Part shown: piece after piece, positions 8,570 through 16,969 of the stretch
Layout of the letters: every line of letters starts with the position of its first letter
Numbering within the stretch: position 1 is the first letter of the stretch
Assembly: GCA_964464925.1 (NCBI GenBank)
Contig: CAYXLI010000010.1
Location: 161,984-225,983, forward strand
Reading direction: 5' to 3'
Source: CAYXLI01 sp964464925
GTDB lineage: Bacteria; Acidobacteriota; Terriglobia; Bryobacterales; Bryobacteraceae
Length of the DNA stretch: 64,000 nucleotides
Position numbers and translations under genes: made by a program
The notes under the pieces: generated by a model
Database searches by the model: none
The model's input: the letters and a program-made list of their open reading frames with translations, nothing else
What the model was told of the DNA's origin: nothing

Positions 8570-11017
8570 TTGAAGCACGTTATTCGCAGGCTAATGCGCT
8601 CACCTATGTTCTCAGCCATCACACTAATTACACTCGCCGTGGGAATTGGCGCGACCACTGCGGTATTCAGCGTGGTGAACGGAGTGCTTCTGAAGCCTCT
8701 GCCGTATCCCGAACCCGAACGCCTGGTTGCCATCTGGCAAACCGCGCCTGGTTTGAACATCAGCGAGTTGAACGCATCCCCTGCAACCTATTTCATTTAC
8801 CGCGAACAGAGCAAGGTGTTTGAAGATGTCGGACTGTGGCGTGACGAAGCCGTGAGCATTACCGGTATCGCGCAACCGGAGCGGGTTAACAGCCTCGTTG
8901 TGACCGACGGCATGCTGCCGATCCTCGGCATTCAACCGCAATTTGGGCGATGGTTCTCCCGCAAAGATGATTCGCCCGGAAGCCCGGAGACCGTGATGTT
9001 GTCGCACGGCTACTGGCAACGCCGCTTTGGAGGAGACCGGAGCGTCATCGGCCGGAGGCTTCTGATCGACGGCAAGGCGCGCGAGGTGATCGGCGTGATG
9101 CCGCCAACCTTCCGGTTCCTGGAAACGGACGCGGAAGTAATCCTGCCTTTCCAGTTGAACCGCAGTAAAGTCTTCGTCGGGAACTTCAGCTACCAGGCTG
9201 CAGCACGCTTGAAACCGGGAGTGACTCTGGAGCAAGCCAATGCCGATGTGGCACGTATGCTGCCGATGCTTTCGACGACCTTTCCCCCGCCGCCGGGCTT
9301 CAATGTCCAGATGCTGCAAGAAGCGCGCCTAGGCCCTTCTGTTCGTCCCCTGAAGCACGATGCGGTGGGAGATATAGGCAAAGTGCTCTGGGTATTAATG
9401 GGGGCGATCACTATCGTGCTATTTATCGCATGTGCGAACGTCGCGAACCTGCTTCTCGTGCGGGCAGAAGGCCGCCAGCATGAGCTTGCCGTGCGCGCCG
9501 CCCTTGGTGCCGGTTGGGGGCAGATCGCGAGGGAACTGCTGCTGGAAAGCATCTCGCTCGCGCTCGCCGGTGGTGCGCTCGGCGTCGCTCTCGCTTATGC
9601 GGGGCTTCGTATTCTGGTCTCGTCCGCTCCGGCTGGATTGCCCAGGTTGGAAGAGATCGGGATCGATCTGCCGGTGCTCGTGTTTGCATTTCTTGTTTCA
9701 CTCGCAGCCGGTGTGCTGTTCGGCCTGTTGCCGGTGTGGAAGTATGCAGGGCCGCAACTCGGAACGGGCTTGCGGGAAGGGAATCGCAACGCCAGCCACG
9801 GGAAGGAGAGGCACCGGGCGCGCAGCACGCTGGTCGTGGTGCAGGTTTCGCTCGCCTTGGTCCTGTTGATCAGTTCCGGCCTCATGATTCGGACACTGAA
9901 TGCGCTGCAAGACGTAAAGCCCGGGTTCACCCACGGTGAGCAGTTGCTAACAATGCGTGTGTCGATTCCGGAAGCGCAGGTGCCGGATCCGGAGCGAGTG
10001 GCGCGAATACAGCAAGAGATGCTGCGCAAAATGAGTGAGGTGCCTAGCGTGGTCTCCGTGGCGATGGCGAACTCTATCACCATGGATGGCAACACGAGCA
10101 ATGACCCGGTCTTTGCTCGCGACAAGGCATACGCAGAAAACCAGATTCCGCCAATTCGCCGCTACAAGACGATCTCGCCCGGCTTCTTCGATGTGATGGG
10201 CCGCGCCTTCGTTGCGGGAAGGGATTTCACCTGGACGGACGTCTACAACCGGAGCAATGTTGTTCTTGTGTCGGAAAATCTCGCGCGAGAATTGTGGGGC
10301 AGCCCCGCGGCGGCGGTCGGTAAACAGGTTCGCGAGGCTCCGAAGTCGCCTTGGCGCGAGGTGATCGGCGTGGTCGCCGATGAGCGTGATAACGGTGTCA
10401 ACCAGAAGGCACCCGCCATTGTCTACTGGCCGGTATTGGTCAACGATCTTTGGGGGGAAAAGGTGGCCGTGCGGCGCAGCATGGCTTTCGTAGTCCGCAG
10501 CAGCCGTACGGGCACGGCGGATTTTCTCAACCAGTTGCAGCAGGCGATCTGGTCGGTGAACCCGGACGTGCCGGTCGCACGAGTACGGACCGTGGAAGCG
10601 ATCTACAAGCGATCCCTGGCGCGCACTTCGTTTACGCTGTCTATGATCAGCATCGCGGCCGGGATGTCCATGCTGTTGGGTTTGGTCGGCATCTACGGTG
10701 TAATCTCTTACTCGGTTACCCAACGCACGCGCGAGATTGGAATTCGAATGGCTCTCGGCGCGCAGCATCCACAGTTGCGCGCAATGTTCGTGCGGCACGG
10801 GCTGTTGCTGGCCGCCATCGGAGTCGGGATCGGACTCGCCGCAGCCGCTACCTCCAGCCGGTTGCTCAGCGTGCTGCTGTTCGAGGTAAGTCCGTTAGAT
10901 CCTATCACGTACGCCATCGTGTCCATGGGCCTGCTGATTGCCGCGATGCTGGCTAGTTATTTCCCGGCCCGGCGCGCCACTGGGGTAGATCCGATCAACG
11001 CCCTCAGGACCGAATAG
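8570..11017 (+). CDS. ADOP-type duplicated orphan permease (MacB/FtsX family)
   Basis: This is a large permease with two FtsX-type units and no ATPase in the window. Residues 1-400 are a MacB-like unit: a first membrane helix at about 14-36 (with AVGIGATTAVFSVVNG), a periplasmic core, then three helices. A second unit follows, with periplasmic core around 460-660 and a final FtsX domain containing the family signature TREIGIRMALGA. This duplicated architecture is the acidobacterial ADOP family, present in many copies per genome and presumed to move lipids, peptides or drugs or to transduce envelope force. The TTG start is supported by a strong Shine-Dalgarno. The partner ATPase is unknown. 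Confidence 0.92.
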   Translation: MKHVIRRLMRSPMFSAITLITLAVGIGATTAVFSVVNGVLLKPLPYPEPERLVAIWQTAPGLNISELNASPATYFIYREQSKVFEDVGLWRDEAVSITGIAQPERVNSLVVTDGMLPILGIQPQFGRWFSRKDDSPGSPETVMLSHGYWQRRFGGDRSVIGRRLLIDGKAREVIGVMPPTFRFLETDAEVILPFQLNRSKVFVGNFSYQAAARLKPGVTLEQANADVARMLPMLSTTFPPPPGFNVQMLQEARLGPSVRPLKHDAVGDIGKVLWVLMGAITIVLFIACANVANLLLVRAEGRQHELAVRAALGAGWGQIARELLLESISLALAGGALGVALAYAGLRILVSSAPAGLPRLEEIGIDLPVLVFAFLVSLAAGVLFGLLPVWKYAGPQLGTGLREGNRNASHGKERHRARSTLVVVQVSLALVLLISSGLMIRTLNALQDVKPGFTHGEQLLTMRVSIPEAQVPDPERVARIQQEMLRKMSEVPSVVSVAMANSITMDGNTSNDPVFARDKAYAENQIPPIRRYKTISPGFFDVMGRAFVAGRDFTWTDVYNRSNVVLVSENLARELWGSPAAAVGKQVREAPKSPWREVIGVVADERDNGVNQKAPAIVYWPVLVNDLWGEKVAVRRSMAFVVRSSRTGTADFLNQLQQAIWSVNPDVPVARVRTVEAIYKRSLARTSFTLSMISIAAGMSMLLGLVGIYGVISYSVTQRTREIGIRMALGAQHPQLRAMFVRHGLLLAAIGVGIGLAAAATSSRLLSVLLFEVSPLDPITYAIVSMGLLIAAMLASYFPARRATGVDPINALRTE

Positions 11018-11094
11018 AGACCGTTATCCCGATGCCGTGCCGGCGGCCGGGGCCCTGCGACTTCCTTGGACGTACGGATAGTGATGCGTACCAG

Positions 11095-11811
11095 CTATTT
11101 CCTATCGCGCTGGCGGCGCCATTCAAACATCACAACTCCTGCCGCGACACTCACGTTCAAAGACGAGATCTGGCCGGCCATCGGAATGTGTACCAGAAAA
11201 TCACAGTGCTTCTGTACCAACTGATGCATGCCTTTGCCCTCGCCGCCGAATACCAGCGCGGTAGGGACAGCATATTCTACGCGGTCGTAGCGCTCCAATC
11301 CTCGTTCGTCCAGGCCGTAAATCCAGAAGCCGCGCTTCTTCAGGTCCTCGAGCGTGCTGTTCACGTTGCTGACTCGCACGACCGGAGTGTACTCAATCGC
11401 GCCTGCGGAAGACTTGGCCACGGTCTCGGTCACGGGAGCGGCGCGCCGCTCCGGGATGACGACCGCGTCGGCACCGGCAGCGTTCGCCGATCGAATGATT
11501 GCGCCAAGATTATGCGGGTCCTCCACTCCATCCAGCACAACGACGAGCTGCGCGGTTTCGAGAACGTCGTCTTTGCGTGCGTACTGTGTTTGGGCTCCGA
11601 ACGCGACAATGCCTTGATGATTCGCTCCATTCGCAGCACGATCAAGCGTGTTCCGCGGCTCGAACCGGATCGGAACGTGCCGCTGGCGGCAGAGGTCGAT
11701 GATTTCCTGCAGCCGTGCGCCTCCGGCTCCTTTCGCAATCAGGACGCGGTCCAGAGGGCGGCCGGCTAACAATGCCTCGCGGATGGGATGAACGCCTATA
11801 AGTGCACTCAC
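11095..11811 (-). CDS. rlmB: 23S rRNA (guanosine-2'-O-)-methyltransferase RlmB-type (SpoU/TrmH family)
   Basis: This is a SPOUT-fold methyltransferase of 238 residues. The N-terminal 70 residues are the small substrate-binding domain. The C-terminal domain has the three SpoU motifs: NLGAIIRSAN (101-110, with the catalytic Arg107), LVFGGEGKGM (186-195) and IPMAGQISSLNVSVA (209-223), which form the deep trefoil knot that binds S-adenosylmethionine. RlmB methylates G2251 in the peptidyl-transferase P loop of 23S rRNA. The length matches RlmB rather than the shorter TrmL. It is convergent with the ADOP gene, and its own neighbours on the minus strand are the beta-lactamase and tRNA-Leu. Confidence 0.9.
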   Translation of the reverse strand: MSALIGVHPIREALLAGRPLDRVLIAKGAGGARLQEIIDLCRQRHVPIRFEPRNTLDRAANGANHQGIVAFGAQTQYARKDDVLETAQLVVVLDGVEDPHNLGAIIRSANAAGADAVVIPERRAAPVTETVAKSSAGAIEYTPVVRVSNVNSTLEDLKKRGFWIYGLDERGLERYDRVEYAVPTALVFGGEGKGMHQLVQKHCDFLVHIPMAGQISSLNVSVAAGVVMFEWRRQRDRK

Positions 11812-11882
11812 AATCCCGATAGTAGCGAAACTCTGTGGGGCGCCCGACGTCTACAAGGCAGCAGGAGCGTGGGCTGCTTGAG

Positions 11883-12749
11883 CTATTTGCTTCGCGGCCC
11901 CTCTTGCCCAACCCAGTGGTCCCAGGCGGCCCTTGCGATCGCCGCTATCACTCCTTCACGCGTTTCCTCGCTCGCGCGCGAGTCTGACACGAATACCGCA
12001 ATCGCAAGGTGTCTTTCATCGGGAAGCGTCACGATGCCGATGTCGTTCGTGGCGTGAGTGAGGCCCTCACTTGTTCCGGAAGTGCCGGTTTTGTGTGCTA
12101 CTTCAATGCCGCGCGGCAGATTTCCCTTGAGGCGGTGGAGACCGGTGCCGGTATGGATCATCATTCCTCGAAGCAATTCCTGGCTGGCTGGGGGAAGGAC
12201 CCGTCCCTCGTGAAATGCCTTCAGCAGTTGCACCGCGGCCGCCGGAGTCGCGTAGTTCCGATACTGCACACTCACGTCGGCGCCAATGTCTTTTTCCGTA
12301 TTCGCGATAACGAGATCTTTGATACCGAGACTTCGCACGAACGCATCGGCACGCTCAGGCCCGCCGATGAGCCGCAGCAAGATATCGCACGCTGATCCAT
12401 CGCTTTCGGCTACGTTGTAGTCCAGCAACTCCTTTAGCGAGATGCTGACGCCGCCCTGGGGATACTTATCCCGAAGGGGACTGTGCTGTCCTGGTCCGAC
12501 ATAGTCCTCCTTGCGGATCGGGATGGCCTGATCGAGCCGCAACTTCCCCTCGGCTACATCGTGCAGCACCGCCATCGCGATAGGGAATTTGTAGACGCTC
12601 TGCATCGGGTACCGCTCCAGCGGATTCAGCGCCACGCTCTCCCCTGTCTCAATCAGCAGCGCGGCCGCGCCCACGCGCCCGTGAGCCTGCTCAGCGATTT
12701 GAGCAAACTGGTTTTGAAGGAGAACAGCAAGGAGGAGAGCAGGCGCCAT
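11883..12749 (-). CDS. Class A beta-lactamase, PER-like (subclass A2), SDG variant
   Basis: This is an exported serine beta-lactamase of 288 residues. Catalytic motifs are Ser51-x-x-Lys54 (SVYK), Ser116-Asp117-Gly118 (SDG in place of the usual SDN), an omega-loop Glu152 aligned by eye to Glu166, and Lys220-Thr-Gly (KTGTSG). The segments RLKGNLP, VAHKTGTSG, ATNDIGI and AVFVSDS closely resemble PER-type enzymes, whose omega loop also ends in QYxN. Gly at the Asn132 position has a precedent in BlaC of M. tuberculosis. The ATG at 12749 starts a signal peptide (about 1-16); a longer reading would run into tRNA-Leu. It lies 7 nt after that tRNA on the same strand, so the two may share a transcript. 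Confidence 0.9.
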   Translation of the reverse strand: MAPALLLAVLLQNQFAQIAEQAHGRVGAAALLIETGESVALNPLERYPMQSVYKFPIAMAVLHDVAEGKLRLDQAIPIRKEDYVGPGQHSPLRDKYPQGGVSISLKELLDYNVAESDGSACDILLRLIGGPERADAFVRSLGIKDLVIANTEKDIGADVSVQYRNYATPAAAVQLLKAFHEGRVLPPASQELLRGMMIHTGTGLHRLKGNLPRGIEVAHKTGTSGTSEGLTHATNDIGIVTLPDERHLAIAVFVSDSRASEETREGVIAAIARAAWDHWVGQEGPRSK

Positions 12750-12756
12750 AAATATC

Positions 12757-12843
12757 TGGTGCGGATGATAGGACTTGAACCTACACGGGGTCTCCCCCAC
12801 TGGAACCTAAATCCAGCGCGTCTGCCAATTTCGCCACATCCGC
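12757..12843 (-). tRNA. tRNA-Leu (anticodon UAG)
   Basis: The minus strand folds into a full class II tRNA of 87 nt. The acceptor stem is GCGGATG paired with CATCCGC, followed by discriminator A and an encoded CCA end. The D arm contains the AAATTGGCAGAC-type sequence, the anticodon loop is TTTAGGT giving UAG, a long variable arm has GGGGAGACCCC, and the T arm holds GGTTCAAGTCC. It reads CUN leucine codons. The beta-lactamase follows immediately on the same strand. I see no integrase and no repeated copy of the tRNA end nearby. Confidence 0.96.
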
Positions 12844-12918
12844 ACGGATGGGATGCCTCTCGAATTGTAGCATTCGCGACTCGATGAAACTGCGGGAGTT
12901 AAGACGTGTCCAACGTGA

Positions 12919-13821
12919 GTGGCCGCAGATTATGACGTAATTATCGTAGGCGGCGGGCCCGCCGGGCTGAGTGCGGCTTTAATGCTTGGGCGATGCTTGC
13001 GCCGCGTGCTTGTCTGCGACGCTGGGGATCAGCGCAACATCCGGTCGCGTGGTATGCATGGCTATCTCACACGCGATGGGATACTGCCTGGCGAATTCCT
13101 ACAGTTGGCGCGCGAGGAAGTGGGCCGTTACGGCGTCACAATACGCGAATGCACAGTGATGCGCACCGGTATGGCGGACCGGAACTTCAGTGTCGAGTTG
13201 CTGGACGGCACTCACATAGTCGCGCGAAAACTCCTGCTGGCCACGGGCGTGGTGGACCGCATTCCCGAAGTGGAAGGGCTGCGGGAACTCTATGGAAAGA
13301 GCATCCATCATTGCCCATACTGCGATGCTTGGGAATACCGGGGCGGCGCGATCGCCGTGTATGGGAATGGCAGCGGAGGCATGGCGCTCTCGCTCGCGTT
13401 GAAGGCCTGGACTCCGGATGTCATTCTCTTCACCGATGGCGAAGCGCGCCTCCGCGCGCGGGAACGGTTTCGCCTGCAAAGGAACAACATCCAAGTGATC
13501 GAGACCGCAATTCGACGAGTGGTTGGTGATGCCGGAAGACTCCTGGCAGTTGAGTTGAAAGACGGCTCTCGCCTTCACCGGGATGCGCTGTTTTTCAGCA
13601 CCGGGCACGATCAACGATCTCAGATGGCCCAGCAGCTCGGATGCCCGATCTCGTTCAAAGGTGCCGTGCGCACTAGTCGCGCGCAAGGCACGCCGGTTCA
13701 GGGTCTCTATGTTGCAGGCGACGCGTGCCACGACGTGCACTCCGTGGTCGTCGCGGCGGCTGAAGGTACCAAGGCTGCGATGGCCATCAATAAAGAACTG
13801 ACGCGCGAGGATCTGGCCTGA
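12919..13821 (+). CDS. Thioredoxin-reductase-like FAD/NAD(P) oxidoreductase
   Basis: This is a two-dinucleotide-domain flavoprotein of 300 residues. The FAD site is VIIVGGGPAGLSAA (7-20) with LLLATG (105-110), the redox pair is Cys132-Pro-Tyr-Cys135, the NAD(P) site is AVYGNGSGG (146-154), and the second FAD motif GLYVAGDA is near the end. Domain order and length match low-molecular-weight thioredoxin reductases, but the disulfide reads CPYC rather than the classical CATC, as in TrxR-like proteins that reduce other disulfides. It starts at GTG with a weak Shine-Dalgarno. The partner thioredoxin is not in the window; the HtrA operon begins 93 nt downstream on the same strand. Confidence 0.87.
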   Translation: MAADYDVIIVGGGPAGLSAALMLGRCLRRVLVCDAGDQRNIRSRGMHGYLTRDGILPGEFLQLAREEVGRYGVTIRECTVMRTGMADRNFSVELLDGTHIVARKLLLATGVVDRIPEVEGLRELYGKSIHHCPYCDAWEYRGGAIAVYGNGSGGMALSLALKAWTPDVILFTDGEARLRARERFRLQRNNIQVIETAIRRVVGDAGRLLAVELKDGSRLHRDALFFSTGHDQRSQMAQQLGCPISFKGAVRTSRAQGTPVQGLYVAGDACHDVHSVVVAAAEGTKAAMAINKELTREDLA

Positions 13822-13827
13822 CAGGAC

Positions 13828-13843
13828 CTAGCCGTTCGGCTAG
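13828..13843 (+). other. Small hairpin before the HtrA operon
   Basis: CTAGCC and GGCTAG form a 6-bp stem around GTTC in the 93-nt gap between the flavoprotein and the first HtrA-like gene. A TTTTT run follows only after 15 nt (13859-13863), which is a poor intrinsic terminator. The hexamer ACCTAG occurs at 13826 and again at 13850, so the region could instead be an operator. Confidence 0.4.
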
Positions 13844-13914
13844 CGCACTACCTAGACCTTTTTCCGATGTGCGCCGGGCTTTTGTACTCCAAGCTGGAAA
13901 GCAGGGAGTCATAA

Positions 13915-14796
13915 ATGGCAACTACAACTTCTGGCGCACTTCAAACGCTTTCGAACGATCTGGCCACGGCCGTCGAGAAGGCTGGCAGCTTCGTAATGGC
14001 GGTGAATGGCCGCGAGCGTACCCCTTCCAGCGGCATCCACTGGCGTAAAGGGATCGTCGTTACTACTGACCACACGCTGAAGCAGGACGAGGGCATCACG
14101 GTCACGCTGACCGGTGGCCAATCTCTTGACGCAACCCTGGTCGGACGCGATCCGAGCACCGATCTGGCCGTGCTCCGTGTCAACGAGTTGGACACGCCTG
14201 CGTCCGAATTCCTGGATGGCTCATCTATTAAGGCCGGACACATCGTGCTGGCCATCGGGCGGGGAGTGACGGCAAGTCTCGGCATCATGAGCGCAGTCAG
14301 CGGCGCATGGCGCACCTGGCGTGGCGGGGCCGTGGATCACTATCTCCGGCCGGACGTGTCGATCTACACAGGATTTTCAGGAGGCGCGCTAATTGATGCG
14401 CAGGCTCGCGTTCTGGGCGTGAACACTTCGGGGCTGTCTCGCGGCAGTGGCCTTACAGTACCCAAGGCAACCGTGGATCGCGTTGTTGACGAACTGACAT
14501 CCCGCGGACGCATCCTGCGCGGATACTTGGGGATCGGAATGCAGCCGGTGCGCATCCCGGGAGCTCACGGCGGAGGCGGGCTGATTGTGCTGAGCGTCGA
14601 AAAGGACGGACCTGCGGATCGCGCCGGCATTCTTCTTGGGGACATTTTGCTCAGCTTCGACGGCAATCCGCTCAAGGACACTGATGACTTGCAGTCAGTC
14701 CTGGGAGGAGATCGCATTGGCAAAACCGCTCCCGTTCAAGTGCTGCGCGGCGGCGCGGTTACCAGCCTGCCGGTCACCGTGGGAGAACGGCCGTGA
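13915..14796 (+). CDS. Signal-less HtrA-type serine protease with PDZ domain (first of pair)
   Basis: This is a trypsin-like (S1C) protease domain (about 1-200) followed by one PDZ domain (about 203-290). The likely triad is His53 (in TTDHTL, where TNAHV is usual), Asp83 (STDLAVL) and Ser155 (TGFSGGAL). There is no signal peptide or membrane anchor, so it should be cytoplasmic, unlike DegP/DegQ. The ATG follows a GGGAG sequence at normal spacing. The gene overlaps the next HtrA-like gene by 4 nt (GTGA). The altered His motif may mean changed specificity or reduced activity; this cannot be told from sequence alone. Confidence 0.85.
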   Translation: MATTTSGALQTLSNDLATAVEKAGSFVMAVNGRERTPSSGIHWRKGIVVTTDHTLKQDEGITVTLTGGQSLDATLVGRDPSTDLAVLRVNELDTPASEFLDGSSIKAGHIVLAIGRGVTASLGIMSAVSGAWRTWRGGAVDHYLRPDVSIYTGFSGGALIDAQARVLGVNTSGLSRGSGLTVPKATVDRVVDELTSRGRILRGYLGIGMQPVRIPGAHGGGGLIVLSVEKDGPADRAGILLGDILLSFDGNPLKDTDDLQSVLGGDRIGKTAPVQVLRGGAVTSLPVTVGERP

Positions 14797-15626
14797 ACGC
14801 GACGCTTCTGGGCGTGGATCTTTCCTCTGTTACAGAACAGATCCGCCGCTCGACCGTGAAGGTACGGGAGGGAAGGCGAGGCGTAGGCTCCGGCGTGATG
14901 TGGAGAAGCGAAGGACTCATCGTAACCAACGCGCATGTGGCCCAAGCCCCCACTGTGCATGTGGAGACCGCGGACGGCCGGATCTTCCCCGCAGCGGTCG
15001 AGAAGCGGGACACGGTACGCGATCTGGCAAGCCTGCGCGTGCCAGCCCGTGGCTTGCCCGCTGTCTCCATCGTTCCCGCCGCCCAGTTGCGCGTGGGCGA
15101 TTTGGTGATTGCCGTCGGTAATCCGTTAGGCGTTACAGGGGCGGCCTCGACGGGGATCATACATGCAATCGGACCAGCGGACGGCTTCGAACATCAATCA
15201 TGGATCCAGGCCGATGTGCGGTTGGCACCGGGTAACTCGGGTGGACCTTTAGCGGATGCGCGTGGCCGCGTCGTTGGAGTCAACAGCATGATGAATCGCG
15301 GCCTGGGGATGGCGGTACCGTCGGATTCAGTTGAACGCTTTCTCAGCGATCCGGAAGAACAGCCGAAACTTGGCGTGACCTTGCAGGGCGTGCGCGTTCC
15401 TCCGGGCCGAAAGGGGCTCGTAATCGCAGAACTCGAGCCTAACGGCACGGCCGCGCAATCAGGCTTGAGACTCGGCGATGTGCTGGTTGGTTGCGAAGGG
15501 CGCCCATTCCGCCGGCCCGCAGATTTGCTCGCAGCCATGCGAGAGAGCGTACGAGGGCGGCCCGTACTGGTAACTCTGATCCGCGGCGGTAGAGAAAGGC
15601 AGGCGGAGGTGGTGTTCCGCCGGTGA
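14793..15626 (+). CDS. Signal-less HtrA-type serine protease with PDZ domain (second of pair)
   Basis: This is a second S1C protease plus PDZ protein of 277 residues, starting at GTG inside the stop region of its neighbour. The triad is canonical: His48 in VTNAHVA, Asp77 in VRDLASL and Ser149 in APGNSGGPL; the PDZ domain runs from about 195 to 277. Again there is no export signal. It differs enough from the first protease in motif wording that the pair is an old duplication or a recruited pair rather than a recent copy. Together with the coupled LuxR-type gene downstream it suggests a cytoplasmic protein-quality or regulated-proteolysis module. Confidence 0.87.
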   Translation: MNATLLGVDLSSVTEQIRRSTVKVREGRRGVGSGVMWRSEGLIVTNAHVAQAPTVHVETADGRIFPAAVEKRDTVRDLASLRVPARGLPAVSIVPAAQLRVGDLVIAVGNPLGVTGAASTGIIHAIGPADGFEHQSWIQADVRLAPGNSGGPLADARGRVVGVNSMMNRGLGMAVPSDSVERFLSDPEEQPKLGVTLQGVRVPPGRKGLVIAELEPNGTAAQSGLRLGDVLVGCEGRPFRRPADLLAAMRESVRGRPVLVTLIRGGRERQAEVVFRR

Positions 15627-16144
15627 CACGAGTCCTGGTGATTGCGTCGTCGGAGGTTGTACGCGCTGGCTTGGAGGCTGTCGTGCGCTCGTCTACCGAA
15701 CTCGATCTGGCCAGTGAGGCGGGCGCCGACGTCGTGCTCGTAGACGGAGACGACTTCGACCCTGAGGAATCCGGCACGCCATTCGTCCTCTTGACCGGCC
15801 ACTCGGCTACGCCTTCCGCGGCCGGCGCCGTGCTTCCACAATCCGCAACCCGCACACAGATCATCGCTGCTATCCACGCCGTGGCGGCCGGACTGTTGGT
15901 GCAGCATCCGGACCTGCAGCGGCGCGAACCGCCTATCCAACCTGCGCAAGCACTCACGGAACGGGAGATCCAGGTGCTCGGTATGCTCAGCCAGGGACTA
16001 GCGAACAAAACCATTGCGTGGAAGCTAGGCATCTCTGAGCACACCGTGAAGTTTCACGTCTCCTCCATCTTTACCAAGCTGAACGTCTCCAGCCGGACGG
16101 AAGCAGTCACGCTGGGTGCGCGCCTCGGTCTCGTCCTGCTGTGA
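15623..16144 (+). CDS. LuxR/NarL-type regulator with degenerate receiver domain
   Basis: The C-terminal domain (about 108-168) is a typical LuxR-type helix-turn-helix, with LTEREIQVL and the recognition stretch ISEHTVKFHVSSIF. The N-terminal 95 residues look like a shortened NarL-type receiver: strand 1 reads VLVIASS where the acidic pair should be, so Ser9-Ser10 replace Asp residues; Asp41 and Thr58 remain; the conserved Lys is replaced (LPQS around 71-74). Phosphorylation is therefore doubtful. It starts at GTG and overlaps the second HtrA-like gene by 4 nt, so it is probably the dedicated regulator of this operon, possibly of itself. Confidence 0.85.
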   Translation: MTRVLVIASSEVVRAGLEAVVRSSTELDLASEAGADVVLVDGDDFDPEESGTPFVLLTGHSATPSAAGAVLPQSATRTQIIAAIHAVAAGLLVQHPDLQRREPPIQPAQALTEREIQVLGMLSQGLANKTIAWKLGISEHTVKFHVSSIFTKLNVSSRTEAVTLGARLGLVLL

Positions 16145-16197
16145 ACTGAGTGCAACAGTTTCCCGCCTTGGCCATCCAAATAAAAGGAGACAAGGGT

Positions 16198-16725
16198 ATG
16201 AAATTCTTGGCGGCTCTAGTTCTGCTCGCTTTTGGTATTACCGGATGTTCCAATTCGCGCGATGCCGTCCACGCCAATGAAAACAGCGCGACCGCGCAAC
16301 AACGAAAAGAATGGCAGATGCAAATCGAGCAGCGTCTGAAGAGGATCGATCGAGAGATGGACGAACTGGTGGCGAAGGCGGATAGTGATGCTAATGTCGC
16401 CAGGATGAAAGGAAAGAACCGTTACTACGAACGCATGGCCGAGTTGCAGAAGCAGCGGACCGATACGCGACAGAAATACGAATCACTCCGCAAGACAACG
16501 AACCAGAAATGGGAGCAGTTGAAAGCCGAAGTCGACAAGGCCGCCGACGCGATGGATCAGGCGTGGCGGAATTTCCTGCAGGAACTCAGGTCCTCAAACG
16601 GCGAAAGCCCGGTCCGAAGACCGGGCTTCCTCCAGATCGAACGCGCACCAAATGTCAGGCGAGCGCTTGCGCTTTATGCATCATCTCCGTCATCTGATCT
16701 TTCAGATGCAGCTTCAGTTTTTTGA
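16198..16725 (+). CDS. Small coiled-coil lipoprotein with a read-through-like tail
   Basis: The ATG at 16198 is preceded by AAGGAGA with 7-nt spacing and begins a lipoprotein signal ending in GITGC, so Cys17 is the lipidation site. The rest (about 35-130) is highly charged and helical, rich in Lys, Glu, Gln and Arg, and probably forms a coiled coil in the periplasm. The last 40 residues are of different composition because the reading frame crosses a perfect terminator-type hairpin (16605-16628) and overlaps the convergent YdcH-like gene by 71 nt. This looks like loss of the original stop. The function is unknown; it follows the HtrA-LuxR operon on the same strand. Confidence 0.7.
   Translation: MKFLAALVLLAFGITGCSNSRDAVHANENSATAQQRKEWQMQIEQRLKRIDREMDELVAKADSDANVARMKGKNRYYERMAELQKQRTDTRQKYESLRKTTNQKWEQLKAEVDKAADAMDQAWRNFLQELRSSNGESPVRRPGFLQIERAPNVRRALALYASSPSSDLSDAASVF
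16605..16628 (-). terminator. Perfect 10-bp hairpin with UUCG loop (minus strand)
   Basis: AAGCCCGGTC pairs with GACCGGGCTT. On the minus strand the loop is TTCG closed by C-G, the extra-stable UUCG tetraloop typical of intrinsic terminators. It lies 26 nt past the stop of the YdcH-like gene (minus strand) and inside the last part of the plus-strand lipoprotein gene. The tail on the minus side (TTTCGCCGTTTG) is only moderately T-rich. Confidence 0.75.
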
Positions 16726-16885
16726 GGCGAACCTCTTCAATCTGCTCCTGTTCGGAGAGCGCGTGTTTGGCTTCAAGAGCCTCAAGCAGCCGGTCGTATT
16801 CGGCGTGCTTGGACGCAAGCTCACGGAAGTGCTCATCCGTTGCCATCAGGTGCGCTTTCAATTCATCTTGGTTAAGATTCTCCAT
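16655..16885 (-). CDS. DUF465 / YdcH-like small helical protein
   Basis: This is a 76-residue all-helical protein of the DUF465 (YdcH) family, recognised from the pattern [13 protein letters not shown] followed by the Lys-rich end [14 protein letters not shown]. Members are short antiparallel coiled coils of unknown function. The start at 16885 is fixed by AAGGAGAG (16894-16901) 8 nt upstream; a longer reading from 16969 would swallow this site. It probably has its own transcript, since an AT-rich inverted repeat separates it from the operon upstream. Its terminator is the hairpin at 16605-16628. Confidence 0.82.
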   Translation of the reverse strand: MENLNQDELKAHLMATDEHFRELASKHAEYDRLLEALEAKHALSEQEQIEEVRLKKLKLHLKDQMTEMMHKAQALA

Positions 16886-16969
16886 ATTGTGGGCTCTCCT
16901 TGTATGAACAACCTCGCCCGAGTCAGGCCTTGCAAGTACGGTCGGCTCGTGACACTTAACTCTTAACAC

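Noticed and set aside
11032..11769. Plus-strand open frame of 245 codons over rlmB
   Set aside because: RlmB on the opposite strand has all SpoU motifs; the frame has unlikely composition.
12757..12843. tRNA-Leu as an integration site of a genomic island
   Set aside because: No integrase gene and no second copy of the tRNA end is visible, and gene content on both sides looks ordinary.
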